Source: Caulobacteraceae bacterium UBA5005 | GTDB lineage: Bacteria > Pseudomonadota > Alphaproteobacteria > Caulobacterales > Caulobacteraceae | Assembly: GCA_002398405.1 (NCBI GenBank) | Contig: DGYN01000111.1 | Span: forward strand, 1 to 11,965 | Direction: 5' to 3' | Length of the DNA: 11,965 nt | In this document: one piece after another, positions 1-6,511 of the stretch | Position numbering within the stretch: the stretch's first letter is position 1 | How the letters are laid out: the number at the start of each line of letters is the position of its first letter | Notes under the pieces: model-generated | What the model was told of the DNA's origin: nothing | Seen by the model: only the letters and a program-made list of their open reading frames with translations | Databases searched by the model: none | Program-made: the position numbers and the translations under genes

Positions 1-716
1 GGTCCGCCTGGACCACGGCCCATGCCGCCGCCGCCCTGTCCTTGCGGCCGGATCTGGCCGTCGGGGCCCTTGAAGTCGCCGGGTTTCATGCCCGCGGGGC
101 AGGGGCCGACGTAGGTCCCGCTGGCTGAGGTATTGCGCGTGCCGTTCATGTCTTCCTGCGGACCGCCCGACGTCGTCTGCGTACCCTTGACCTGGTAGCG
201 GCTGTTGAGATCGCCGGTCAAAGTCTGGCTCTGGGCGATCTTCATGCTCATTTCGCCAAAGTCGCGGGTGCAGGAGACGGTGGATGTCCAGCCCGTCGCG
301 GTCTTGGTGATCTTGGGATCGCATCCCGGACCGCCGCGCCCGCCGCCGGCGGCGAAAATGCCCCGCCGAAGCTCGCTCTGCTCGTCGACGCAGAGCTGCC
401 CGGTCTGGGCAGGGCCCCGGCCATTGTTGGTGGTGGTCTGCCAAAGGCCGGCCTTGCGCACGGGAACCGTACCCGGGGCCGCGGCAGGCCTAGGCGCCGC
501 CGGAGCGCCGGCCGGAAAAGCGTTGGGGCCGCCACTCGGCGCGCCGGCAGAGCCGGTGGGCCCGGTGACCGGGCCCTGGCTGGCGCCCTCGTCGACTCCA
601 GCCAGCAGGGGCGGGGCCTTCTGCCAATTGGTCAGGCCCTGCTGCTCCTCAGCCGCCTTGTTGCAGCCCGCCAAAGCGGCCGCGCCGATCAGGGTGGCGA
701 TGAGGGCGTAACGCAT
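1..716 (-). CDS. DUF3617-domain lipoprotein, C-terminus cut by window edge
   Basis: The reverse-strand frame stays open from an ATG at 716 to base 1, giving about 238 residues without a stop. The N-terminus is a lipoprotein signal: a short charged start, a hydrophobic stretch and lipobox LAGC with Cys18. Residues 20-87 form a Gly/Ala/Pro-rich linker. From about residue 88 (KAGLWQTT) the pattern is that of DUF3617: a CVDE segment, further cysteines near 132 and 149, a SMK segment, and a GPCPAGMKPGD motif near 204-213. Four cysteines in the folded part could form disulfides in the periplasm. A GAGG ribosome binding site precedes the ATG. The second DUF3617 protein of the window (1625-2194) has the same order of motifs. 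The Gly-rich end may run only slightly past the edge. DUF3617 has no assigned function; the family call is confident, the role unknown. Confidence 0.88.
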   Translation of the reverse strand, partial: MRYALIATLIGAAALAGCNKAAEEQQGLTNWQKAPPLLAGVDEGASQGPVTGPTGSAGAPSGGPNAFPAGAPAAPRPAAAPGTVPVRKAGLWQTTTNNGRGPAQTGQLCVDEQSELRRGIFAAGGGRGGPGCDPKITKTATGWTSTVSCTRDFGEMSMKIAQSQTLTGDLNSRYQVKGTQTTSGGPQEDMNGTRNTSASGTYVGPCPAGMKPGDFKGPDGQIRPQGQGGGGMGRGPGG

Positions 717-803
717 GGAACCTCGAATCCCGTTCAAGTCTTTGATTGTGGCGGGTGTTAGCAGATCGGATATTGCCTGTGATGTGGAAAATGAGGCGCG
801 ATT

Positions 804-1070
804 GTGTTCACGGATAACGTCGATGAGGGCCGTTTCGAGTGGGCTGAGCAGGGCATGGTTACCTTTGCCGACTACTATTCCCGCGGCGAGGCGCTGGTCA
901 TTCCCCATGTCGAGGCGCCCCTCGCGCTTCGGGGTACGGGCGCCGCTGACCGCCTGATGAAGGCCCTGGCCAACCATGCTCGCGAAAACGGCCTGAAACT
1001 TCAGCCCACCTGTAGCTACGCGGTCGCCTGGTTCCGGCGGCATCGCGACAGTCAGGATGTCCTTGCCTAG
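804..1070 (+). CDS. Small GNAT-like N-acetyltransferase (YjdJ/Gcn5-related type)
   Basis: This 88-residue protein matches the compact single-domain acetyltransferase-like family related to YjdJ. It has the N-terminal FTDN segment, a central HVEAPLALRGTGAADRLM stretch (about 35-52) that corresponds to the acetyl-CoA pyrophosphate-binding motif A (R/Q-x-x-G-x-G/A), and a C-terminal CSYAVAWFRRH segment (70-80) with the conserved Cys70. The start is GTG at 804: an in-frame stop lies at 792-794, and GAGG at 793-796 sits 7 bases before the GTG. The length is normal for the family. It is divergent from the DUF3617 gene at 1-716 and cytoplasmic. Its acceptor substrate cannot be read from the sequence. 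The stop codon abuts a palindromic repeat at 1070-1182. Confidence 0.85.
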   Translation: MFTDNVDEGRFEWAEQGMVTFADYYSRGEALVIPHVEAPLALRGTGAADRLMKALANHARENGLKLQPTCSYAVAWFRRHRDSQDVLA

Positions 1071-1182
1071 AGCGGGCTGAGGAAAAGTGCGAGGCGGTTT
1101 TCCGCCCGCAACCCGCTCCAAATGTCAGAAATCGATCACGTGATTTGGCTTTGGATTGCTTCAATCCAAAGCCAACGTGATC
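1070..1182. repeat. Compound intergenic palindrome (two nested or adjacent hairpins)
   Basis: The first part has outer arms GAGCGGG (1070-1076) and CCCGCTC (1112-1118), with inner GGAAAA (1081-1086) and TTTTCC (1098-1103). The second part is a near-perfect hairpin: GATCACG (1134-1140), an unpaired TGAT, TTGGCTTTGGATTG (1145-1158), loop CTT, CAATCCAAAGCCAA (1162-1175), CGTGATC (1176-1182). There is no T-tract, so it is not a classical intrinsic terminator, though it could block transcription between the genes at 804-1070 and 1216-1524, which converge on it. The layout resembles dispersed intergenic palindromes of alphaproteobacteria; that is an inference without a genome search. Confidence 0.75.
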
Positions 1183-1215
1183 TAGGAGCCGCCACCCCGG
1201 ACGGGTTCCGGGGGG

Positions 1216-1524
1216 CTAGAGCTTCGGTTCGGGAATGCGTTCCATCAGCGCCTGCAGGGTCTGCACCTTGGCGGGAAGGTCTTCGTTGATGCGGCTGGCG
1301 AGCTCGCGCACGCCGGCAGGATAGGCGTCGCCGCCGCCGGCGATTTCCTCGGCGAGGGTCGCGGCGTGCATCAGGGCGCGTTCCAGGACCTGAATCTGTT
1401 CGCGGGCCAGCATGCGCGCTTCGGCCTGCAGCCGGCGCACCCGTTCGTTGGTGGTCTCCGGCTTGCGGTCGAGGCGGTAGATTTCTTCGTTTACGAGCGA
1501 AAGTCTGGGTTTGTCAGCGGTCAC
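1216..1524 (-). CDS. Small hypothetical protein, predicted coiled coil
   Basis: This is a 102-residue soluble protein without signal peptide or membrane segment. Residues about 12-60 are rich in Glu, Arg, Leu and Ala with heptad-like spacing (NERVRRLQAEARMLAREQ), suggesting a long amphipathic helix or coiled coil; a Gly-rich turn (GGGD, about 63-66) leads to a second helix to about residue 96. I do not recognise a named family. The start is GTG at 1522-1524, with a strong GGAGG (reverse strand, 1534-1538) 9 bases upstream. That ribosome binding site lies in the spacer of a perfect inverted repeat (1526-1553), so translation or transcription may be regulated there. It lies 100 bases downstream of the DUF3617 gene at 1625-2194 on the same strand. 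Confidence 0.75.
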   Translation of the reverse strand: MTADKPRLSLVNEEIYRLDRKPETTNERVRRLQAEARMLAREQIQVLERALMHAATLAEEIAGGGDAYPAGVRELASRINEDLPAKVQTLQALMERIPEPKL

Positions 1525-1525
1525 G

Positions 1526-1553
1526 GTTGATACCCTCCATCGGGAGTATCAAC
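1526..1553 (-). promoter_or_regulatory. Inverted repeat enclosing the ribosome binding site
   Basis: Two perfect 8-base arms, GTTGATAC (1526-1533) and GTATCAAC (1546-1553), flank a 12-base spacer that carries the GGAGG ribosome binding site (reverse strand, 1534-1538) of the gene at 1216-1524. As RNA the arms would fold into a hairpin with the binding site in its loop. As DNA the site looks like a dimeric repressor operator. Which applies cannot be told from the sequence. Confidence 0.5.
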
Positions 1554-1624
1554 AGCTAAGTCCGAGTCGCGTTCCGTCTTATTTCCATGCTCAAGCCTGG
1601 GTGTGACGAAAAGGCCGCAGACGC

Positions 1625-2194
1625 CTATTTCTGAGGCTTCATTCCCGACGGATCGATGATCATTCCGCCGGTCTCGCGAACCCCCGGATTCATGCCTGGA
1701 GGGCAGGGGCCGAGAAGCTTTGAGTCCATCACGATCTTCTGGGTGGCGGCCTCTTTAGGGATGTTGGGGCCAGTGACGGAGGTGGTCATCTCCATCCGGT
1801 AGGCGCTCGTCATATTGCCGGTGATCACGCCCTTGGTGCTGGCGGTGACTCCCTCTCCAACCTCGCAGGTGCTCTCGATCGAGAACCCGCCGGTAGGCAG
1901 TTTGGCGCGCTTGACGTTGGTGCACTTGGCCGCCTGGGAGGCGTTGCCCTTCTCGATGGCCTCCTTGGCCATGGCGTCGTCCAGGCAGATCTTCATGCTC
2001 ATCGCCTGCATGCCGCCCACCGACATGGTCTGCTCCCACAGACCGGCCTTGGGCATGGGATCGCCCAGGTTGGGCCCACTGGCGGACGCTCCCTTGGCGG
2101 CGGTATCGCCGGACGCTTCCCCGTCCTTCTGCCCGCAGGCGGCAAGCGCGAGCGCGCTGGTGGCGAGTACGGCGGCGATGGCAAAGCTGCGCAT
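1625..2194 (-). CDS. DUF3617-domain lipoprotein
   Basis: This 189-residue protein is complete. The N-terminus is a lipoprotein signal with lipobox LAAC and Cys20, followed by a polar Gly/Ser/Ala linker to about residue 47. The DUF3617 domain starts at KAGLWEQT (49-56) and runs through MKICLDDA (68-74), Cys91, a SIESTC strand (Cys110) and GPCPPGMNPG (162-171). Cys70, 91, 110 and 164 are placed as in the DUF3617 protein at 1-716, which suggests a common disulfide pattern. The ATG at 2194 is preceded by GAGGGAGGA, a strong ribosome binding site. It is divergent from the GFA gene at 2337. No cytoplasmic partner is evident. DUF3617 lipoproteins are widespread in proteobacteria and lack a proven function. 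Confidence 0.9.
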   Translation of the reverse strand: MRSFAIAAVLATSALALAACGQKDGEASGDTAAKGASASGPNLGDPMPKAGLWEQTMSVGGMQAMSMKICLDDAMAKEAIEKGNASQAAKCTNVKRAKLPTGGFSIESTCEVGEGVTASTKGVITGNMTSAYRMEMTTSVTGPNIPKEAATQKIVMDSKLLGPCPPGMNPGVRETGGMIIDPSGMKPQK

Positions 2195-2336
2195 GATCTT
2201 TCCTCCCTCTTAGGCGTCGAAGGAATACGGCAAGCCTCGCCGGAACGGTAGAGCGATGTTTCGCGCGGCGAAGGCCGGTTTAATTCTCGCGCCACTTCGC
2301 TCTAAGCTTAAACCGCGAGCGAGGAGGGATATCCCC

Positions 2337-2765
2337 ATGGTCAAATTCACCGGCGGCTGCCTGTGCGGCGATGTACGTTACGAGATCGGCGCCGACCCGG
2401 TCTTCGCAGGGTTCTGTCATTGTCGCGATTGTCAAAGGGCCGGCGGCGGCGGCCACTCGGTCATCGGCGCCTTCCCCGCCGCCGCGGTCAAGGTTGTGAA
2501 GGGCGCCACCACAGACTTCTCGTCGGCGGGCGGTTCCGGCGGAACGGTGACGCGCAGGTTCTGCGGCCGCTGCGGCTCGCGGCTGTTCAGCAGCTCTCAG
2601 ACCGCCGGTCCGCTCCTGATGGTCGCGGTCGGATCCCTCGACGATCCCAATCTCCTGTCTCCCGCCCTGCACATCTACGGCCGCGACAGGTCCGCCTGGG
2701 ACCACGTCCACGCCGAGCACATGGTCTTCGAAACCACTCCGCCCGGCCCGCCGCCCTCGTCCTGA
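2337..2765 (+). CDS. GFA-family zinc protein (PF04828, CENP-V/GFA domain)
   Basis: This 142-residue protein shows the full zinc signature of the GFA family: CLC (Cys8, Cys10), CHCRDC (Cys27, Cys29, Cys32) and CGRC (Cys76, Cys79). These bind one structural and one catalytic-type zinc in known members. The family is named after a glutathione-dependent formaldehyde-activating enzyme, but most members have no demonstrated activity, so the reaction is uncertain. The start chosen is ATG 2337, with GAGGAGGGA 8-10 bases upstream; the frame extends upstream to 2256, but those 27 residues are Arg/Lys-rich and unlike the family. It is cytoplasmic. The alpha/beta hydrolase at 2776 follows after about 10 bases, so the two are probably co-transcribed. 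Confidence 0.9.
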   Translation: MVKFTGGCLCGDVRYEIGADPVFAGFCHCRDCQRAGGGGHSVIGAFPAAAVKVVKGATTDFSSAGGSGGTVTRRFCGRCGSRLFSSSQTAGPLLMVAVGSLDDPNLLSPALHIYGRDRSAWDHVHAEHMVFETTPPGPPPSS

Positions 2766-2775
2766 GGGGACCGTG

Positions 2776-3570
2776 ATGATCCGTTCCGCCACCGCTGCCC
2801 TTGCCGCTCTTCTCTTCGCCGCCCTGCCAGCGGCCGCCGCTGACTACGCCAAGCCGGGCCCCTTCGAGATCGACAACTGGGACGCCGGCCCCTGCACCAT
2901 CTTCGCGCCGCTGCAGCTGGGGGAGGGTGGCCGCAAGCATCCGGTCATCCTCTGGGGAAACGGCACGGGCGCCCAGCCGGTCAGCTATGTGGCCATCCTG
3001 CGCCACTGGGCGAGCCACGGCTTCACCGTCATCGCCGCCAAGACCGGCCAGGCTGGTTCCGGCCGCGAGATGCTCGACTGTTTGAACAGGGCGCAGGCAG
3101 CAGCGAAGACTGCTGAGGCCCGCACCGCCTACGCCCAGCGGGCCGACTTTTCCAAGGTCGGCGCCAGCGGCCACAGCCAGGGCGCCTGGGGCGCCCTACG
3201 CACCCTGACCGACCCGCGCATCGCCGCGACCGCGCCCATCCAGCCGGGCGGCTCGTCCATGGCGAGGGCCGATCCCAATGCCAAACCGTCGCCGATGTTC
3301 CTGATTTCCGGCAGCGCCGACAATGTCGCCCCGCCTAGAACCCAGAGTCTGATCTTCGGGGTCACCGACGCGCCGGCGTTCTGGGGGACGCTCGAGGGCG
3401 CCGGCCATTTCAGCCCCATCCAGGACCCCCGCCGTTTTCTCGAGCCCACCACTGCCTGGTTCGCCTGGAAGCTGCAGGGCGACCAGGAGGCGGGCAAGAT
3501 GTTCGTCGGCGAAGCTTGCGGACTTTGCCGCGCCCGCGAGTGGCGCATCGAGCGCAGGAACGGCGGCTAG
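2776..3570 (+). CDS. Secreted alpha/beta hydrolase with C-terminal CxxC tail
   Basis: This 264-residue hydrolase has a signal peptide (residues 1 to about 22, ending in an Ala-rich region). The core shows the strand and oxyanion motif VILWGNGTG (57-65), nucleophile elbow GHSQGA with Ser134, probable acid Asp182 in SGSADN, and His211 in GAGHFSP. The C-terminal tail KMFVGEACGLCRAREW carries Cys248 and Cys251. The overall pattern is of the dienelactone-hydrolase, chlorophyllase and polyester-hydrolase branch; an ester substrate is likely but not identifiable. GTG at 2773 is an alternative start, but the GAGGGG ending at 2769 is better spaced (6 bases) from the ATG at 2776. It is probably co-transcribed with the GFA gene and converges on the nuclease gene with 4 bases between stops. 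A distant paralogue lies at 9041-10033. Confidence 0.85.
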   Translation: MIRSATAALAALLFAALPAAAADYAKPGPFEIDNWDAGPCTIFAPLQLGEGGRKHPVILWGNGTGAQPVSYVAILRHWASHGFTVIAAKTGQAGSGREMLDCLNRAQAAAKTAEARTAYAQRADFSKVGASGHSQGAWGALRTLTDPRIAATAPIQPGGSSMARADPNAKPSPMFLISGSADNVAPPRTQSLIFGVTDAPAFWGTLEGAGHFSPIQDPRRFLEPTTAWFAWKLQGDQEAGKMFVGEACGLCRAREWRIERRNGG

Positions 3571-3574
3571 ACCC

Positions 3575-4522
3575 TTACCGAAGAGCGTCCGCGAGCAAGG
3601 CCGCCAGCCTGACCCCCGCCATCTGAAGCCGCTGAGCCGCCTTGCCGCCCGCCTGGTTTTCATAGTCGGGACCGAGCGGATAGCAGTCCCGTTCCGCCGG
3701 GGGCGCGTCTCGTTGCGTGACCAGGCATTTGCGGGTGGTCGCGGGCAAGGCTCCGTAGGTGCTTTGATTGGCGGTCGCGAAGGACTCCAACGCCCAATTC
3801 AGCGCGCGGTCCTTGGGAGCGCCCAGAGTCCAAGACTTGATCTCCGCCTCGGAAATTCCGTCAATGAGCACCTTGGCGAGGTACTCGGGCGGCCCGCCAA
3901 ACCGCGCGAGCACGCCGGTGTCCCAATAGCTGTGCAGCGATGTCCCGTTGGGGTTGTCGCCGATCACCACCGTGACCGCGTTGCCGCCCGCGTCGCCGTT
4001 CCGCTCGGCGGCGTGCAGCGGCTGATGGATGTCGCCGACGAAGTGCAGCAGGAACAGCAGGGCGAGCTTGCGCTCTTCGGCCGGTAGAGATGGGTCCCTC
4101 AGTTCCGCCATGAACTGGTTGATCTTGCCGACGATACAGTCCTCGCGCGGCCCTTCGCTGGCCAGCACCCCCGGCGGCAGGGCCGGATTGTTGAAGCAGG
4201 CCGCGGCCGGATCGCCCTTCACCGTATCGATGTCGATGTAGTGCCACATCTCGCTCTTGCGGCCCCGCGCCTCGCTCGAGGCCCGGTAGCGGTCCGCCCA
4301 CGTTCCGTATTCGGCAAAGCCCGGGATCTGCAGGGCGGGATCGGTAGGGCCGGCCAGCAGGGCGTCGATCTTCCCGGCCAGCACCGGATCCTTGTCGATG
4401 TAATGCCGCGCGATCAGAGCGATTATGCGATGGCCGTCGTTGCCCCAGGCCAGCGCGGGGCTTGAGCTGAGGCAGGCCGCCGCCAGGGCCAGCGGCGCCA
4501 GCAGTCTTAAGCAGAAACTCAT
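3575..4522 (-). CDS. Secreted S1/P1-type zinc nuclease
   Basis: This 315-residue protein is a member of the S1/P1 nuclease family (PF02265), which cleaves single-stranded DNA and RNA and removes 3'-phosphates using three zinc ions. The signal peptide ends in ALA (23-25), and cleavage leaves Trp26 as the mature N-terminus, whose amino group is a zinc ligand in the family. All nine ligands are recognisable with family spacing: Trp26, His31 (NDGHR), Asp77 (TWAD), His94 (WHYID), His160 and Asp164 (LHFVGD), His170 (HQPLH), His197 and Asp201 (HSYWD). Cysteines at 109 and 129, and at 266 and 280, could pair. A GGAG lies 6 bases before the ATG. It is divergent from the gene at 4627 and likely periplasmic or secreted, in nucleic-acid scavenging. 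No residue loss is seen, so the enzyme is predicted active. Confidence 0.96.
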   Translation of the reverse strand: MSFCLRLLAPLALAAACLSSSPALAWGNDGHRIIALIARHYIDKDPVLAGKIDALLAGPTDPALQIPGFAEYGTWADRYRASSEARGRKSEMWHYIDIDTVKGDPAAACFNNPALPPGVLASEGPREDCIVGKINQFMAELRDPSLPAEERKLALLFLLHFVGDIHQPLHAAERNGDAGGNAVTVVIGDNPNGTSLHSYWDTGVLARFGGPPEYLAKVLIDGISEAEIKSWTLGAPKDRALNWALESFATANQSTYGALPATTRKCLVTQRDAPPAERDCYPLGPDYENQAGGKAAQRLQMAGVRLAALLADALR

Positions 4523-4542
4523 CCTCGTCTCCGTTGCCCGCC

Positions 4543-4569
4543 CCCTGGTTCTAGGCCCAATAACCAGGG
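4543..4569. promoter_or_regulatory. Operator-like inverted repeat in a divergent promoter region
   Basis: Two perfect 8-base arms, CCCTGGTT (4543-4550) and AACCAGGG (4562-4569), are separated by 11 bases, a centre-to-centre distance near two helical turns. The site lies between the divergent nuclease (3575-4522) and 359-residue (4627-5706) genes and directly abuts the candidate -35 element at 4570. It could serve a dimeric regulator acting on either gene. No regulator gene is adjacent. Confidence 0.45.
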
Positions 4570-4599
4570 CTGACCAATTCCGGATTCACGGTGTATGCT
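4570..4599 (+). promoter_or_regulatory. Candidate sigma-70-type promoter for the gene at 4627
   Basis: CTGACC (4570-4575, four of six to TTGACA) and TATGCT (4594-4599, four of six to TATAAT) are separated by 18 bases. A transcript would start near 4606, about 20 bases before the ATG at 4627 and just upstream of the GGGAGAGAAGG ribosome binding site. The match is moderate and the position is good. Confidence 0.4.
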
Positions 4600-4626
4600 C
4601 CAAAGAAAAAACGGGAGAGAAGGCCT

Positions 4627-5706
4627 ATGAAGATCGCTTCCTTTTTCTGCGCGTCCCTGATCGTGACGGGGCTGGCGGCTACCGCCGCGGCTCAGGAAAT
4701 CCCCAAACCCAAGGTCCAGGCGGGTTATAAGGTCCCGCGTCTGTCCGACGGCCGGCCCGACCTTGGCGGGGTCTGGTCCAACGCCACCACGACCCGCATG
4801 GAGCGGGCGGCGACCTTCGGCGACCGGCTGGTCATGACCCCTCAGGAGCTGGCTGAAAACGAGCAGGCCACCGCCGAGCGCAACGCCCGCCAGAACAAGG
4901 TTACCACCGCCGAGCAGTTCGCCGATTGGAAGAACGAGGCGCTCAAGCCTGACAGTTCCGACGAATGCCGTTCCGGCTCCCGTGGCACGGCCTGCGGCTA
5001 CAACGCCGGCTGGACCGATCCCGGCGACCTGGTCATGCGGGTCGGTGGCGAGCCGCGCACCTCCTTCATTACCTTCCCGCTGAACGGCCGCATGCCGGCG
5101 CGGGTGGCGAATTCGGGCCGCCAGACCGCCGAGATCGGCGAGGGCGGGGCGGCGGGCAACGCCCGCGCCAACGACAATCCCGAGACCCGCGGCCTTGCCG
5201 AGCGCTGCATCCTGATGTCGGCGAGGCCCGTGGCCTCGCCCGGCCTCTACAACAACAACTACCACATCGTGCAGTCCCGCGACGCCGTCGCCATGGTCGT
5301 TGAGATGATCAATGACGTGCGGCTGGTGCGGCTTGGCGAAAAGCACCGCACCGACGGCGTTCGGCCCTACATGGGCGATTCCATCGGCCGCTATGAGGGC
5401 GACACCCTGGTGGTCGAAACGACCAACTACCATCCCGGTCAGAACTTCAACGGCGCCTCGGCGGAACTGAAGGTCACCGAGCGCTTCACCCGCGTCTCCC
5501 CGACCCGCCTGCACTACGGCTTCAAGGTCGAGGACCCCAAGACCTGGGTCTCTCCCTGGGTTGGCGAATACGAGTTCGTCTCCGCGCCCGGCATCTACGA
5601 ATACGCCTGCCATGAGGGCAACTATGGCTTGGAGAACATCCTGGCCGGGGCCCGGGACGAGGACCGTCAGGCCGCCCGCGGCGCCGGACAGAACGCCGCG
5701 CGGTAG
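4627..5706 (+). CDS. Exported protein of unknown function, paralogue of the gene at 6512-7552
   Basis: This 359-residue protein has a signal peptide ending near AAAQ (residues 20-23). It begins its mature part with SDGRPDLGGVWSNAT (40-54), a start typical of a large uncharacterised family of exported proteins in Caulobacterales, sphingomonads and Acidobacteria. Further conserved blocks: YNNNYHIVQSRDAVA (208-222), HRTDGVRPYMGDSIGRYEG (240-258), LVVETTN (261-267), LKVTERFTRV (281-290), VEDPKTW (301-307) and YACHEGNYGLENILAGAR (326-343). The regular strand-like pattern suggests a beta-rich fold. The start chosen is ATG 4627, preceded by GAGAGAAGG; 12 extra residues up to 4591 are Lys/Arg-rich and would precede the signal peptide. 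It is the first of four plus-strand genes. I see no catalytic signature and assign no function. Confidence 0.88.
   Translation: MKIASFFCASLIVTGLAATAAAQEIPKPKVQAGYKVPRLSDGRPDLGGVWSNATTTRMERAATFGDRLVMTPQELAENEQATAERNARQNKVTTAEQFADWKNEALKPDSSDECRSGSRGTACGYNAGWTDPGDLVMRVGGEPRTSFITFPLNGRMPARVANSGRQTAEIGEGGAAGNARANDNPETRGLAERCILMSARPVASPGLYNNNYHIVQSRDAVAMVVEMINDVRLVRLGEKHRTDGVRPYMGDSIGRYEGDTLVVETTNYHPGQNFNGASAELKVTERFTRVSPTRLHYGFKVEDPKTWVSPWVGEYEFVSAPGIYEYACHEGNYGLENILAGARDEDRQAARGAGQNAAR
5374..5400 (+). repeat. 27-base direct repeat shared with 7220-7246
   Basis: This segment, coding for GDSIGRYEG in the first paralogue, is identical at every base to 7220-7246 in the second, including wobble positions. 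It is one of two such 27-base identities between the two genes. Confidence 0.85.
5598..5624 (+). repeat. 27-base direct repeat shared with 7447-7473
   Basis: This segment, covering EYACHEGNY in the first paralogue, is identical at every base to 7447-7473 in the second. The distance from the first identical block is 224 bases here and 227 in the other gene, so the blocks are collinear. Confidence 0.85.
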
Positions 5707-5767
5707 CTTGTACGCCGGGCTCCAAGGCGCCACGCTCGCACCCGCAGTGAGGTGAGGGCGTTATTCG

Positions 5768-6466
5768 ATGTTCGGCGGCGGCAGGGATCTCGATCTATCG
5801 TCAAAACGGGCCAAGGACTGGAAGTCCACAACCATCGACACCCCCCGGCCCAAGGAGGTCATGGGCAAGGAGCGGCAGCACCTCACCGCCACCCTGCCTT
5901 ACTCGGCGACGGTCCACACACCGACAGCCCATACCCCGACGCCCTATTCAGCGTCGCCCCGCGCCTCGATCCAGGCGGCGGACGGCGATGTCCTGGCGCG
6001 CCTCAGCCCCTTCGGTGTGGGCCAGCTGGTCGTCTATCTGGTGGCGGTGCTCTTTGTTTTGGGCATCGCCATGTCCTGGAGCGACAGCGCCGACGGGCCG
6101 GTCGGCCTGGTCATTCTGGTGGTGGGAGGCATCTTCCTCTGGCGCGCGGTGATCGGGTCGCTGATGGCGGCGGCGAACCTGCTCAGGGCCGGCGGGCGGA
6201 TGATCTATGTCGAGGGTGACACCCTGACCGCCATCGATCCGTTTCACGGGGTCCACCGCATCCGGCTGCAGGACCTGACCGGGGTGCACTATGACGCGCA
6301 CTTCAAATTCAACAGCAAGTCCACAAGCAAGGCGATCGTCTTCGTCGCGGCGGGGGGCAAGCACAAGGCGATCGGCGTGGCGCACCTGACAGGATCGCCG
6401 GAGGGCATCGTCCAGGCGATCCAAGCCCAGCGGCAGGCGCGCGGCTCGCAAGTTTCCGTAGCGTAA
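5768..6466 (+). CDS. Two-helix membrane protein with C-terminal PH-like domain, function unknown
   Basis: This 232-residue protein has a hydrophilic N-terminus rich in Thr, Pro and His (about 38-65), two adjacent membrane helices (about 85-103 and 110-132), then about 95 residues on the far side of the membrane. The latter (GGRMIYVEGDTLTAIDPFHGVHRIRLQDLTGV) resembles the short beta-strand pattern of bacterial PH-like domains that follow a helix pair, and is probably cytoplasmic. The start is ATG 5768 after GAGGTGAGGG. A later ATG at 5861 has AAGGAGG only 2-3 bases before it, too close. It lies between the two paralogous exported proteins, with gaps of 61 and 45 bases, so co-transcription is possible. 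I cannot name a family, and the PH-like reading is tentative. Confidence 0.8.
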   Translation: MFGGGRDLDLSSKRAKDWKSTTIDTPRPKEVMGKERQHLTATLPYSATVHTPTAHTPTPYSASPRASIQAADGDVLARLSPFGVGQLVVYLVAVLFVLGIAMSWSDSADGPVGLVILVVGGIFLWRAVIGSLMAAANLLRAGGRMIYVEGDTLTAIDPFHGVHRIRLQDLTGVHYDAHFKFNSKSTSKAIVFVAAGGKHKAIGVAHLTGSPEGIVQAIQAQRQARGSQVSVA

Positions 6467-6511
6467 CTCCTGCGCTATGGTCTAAACCGAACACCGCCCG
6501 AGGAGTGAACC

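Noticed and set aside
1135..1144. ATCACGTGAT, which shares CACGTG with parS
   Set aside because: The flanks do not match parS beyond the central hexamer, and the bases belong to the compound hairpin.
2256..2336. Upstream extension of the GFA-family gene
   Set aside because: The added residues are basic and unlike the family, and the ATG at 2337 has a strong ribosome binding site.
4519..5733. Open reading frame of 404 codons on the minus strand opposite the 359-residue gene
   Set aside because: It mirrors a well-supported gene with signal peptide and conserved motifs; its translation is rich in Gly, Val, Ala and Arg without recognisable domains, as expected for antisense frames in GC-rich DNA.
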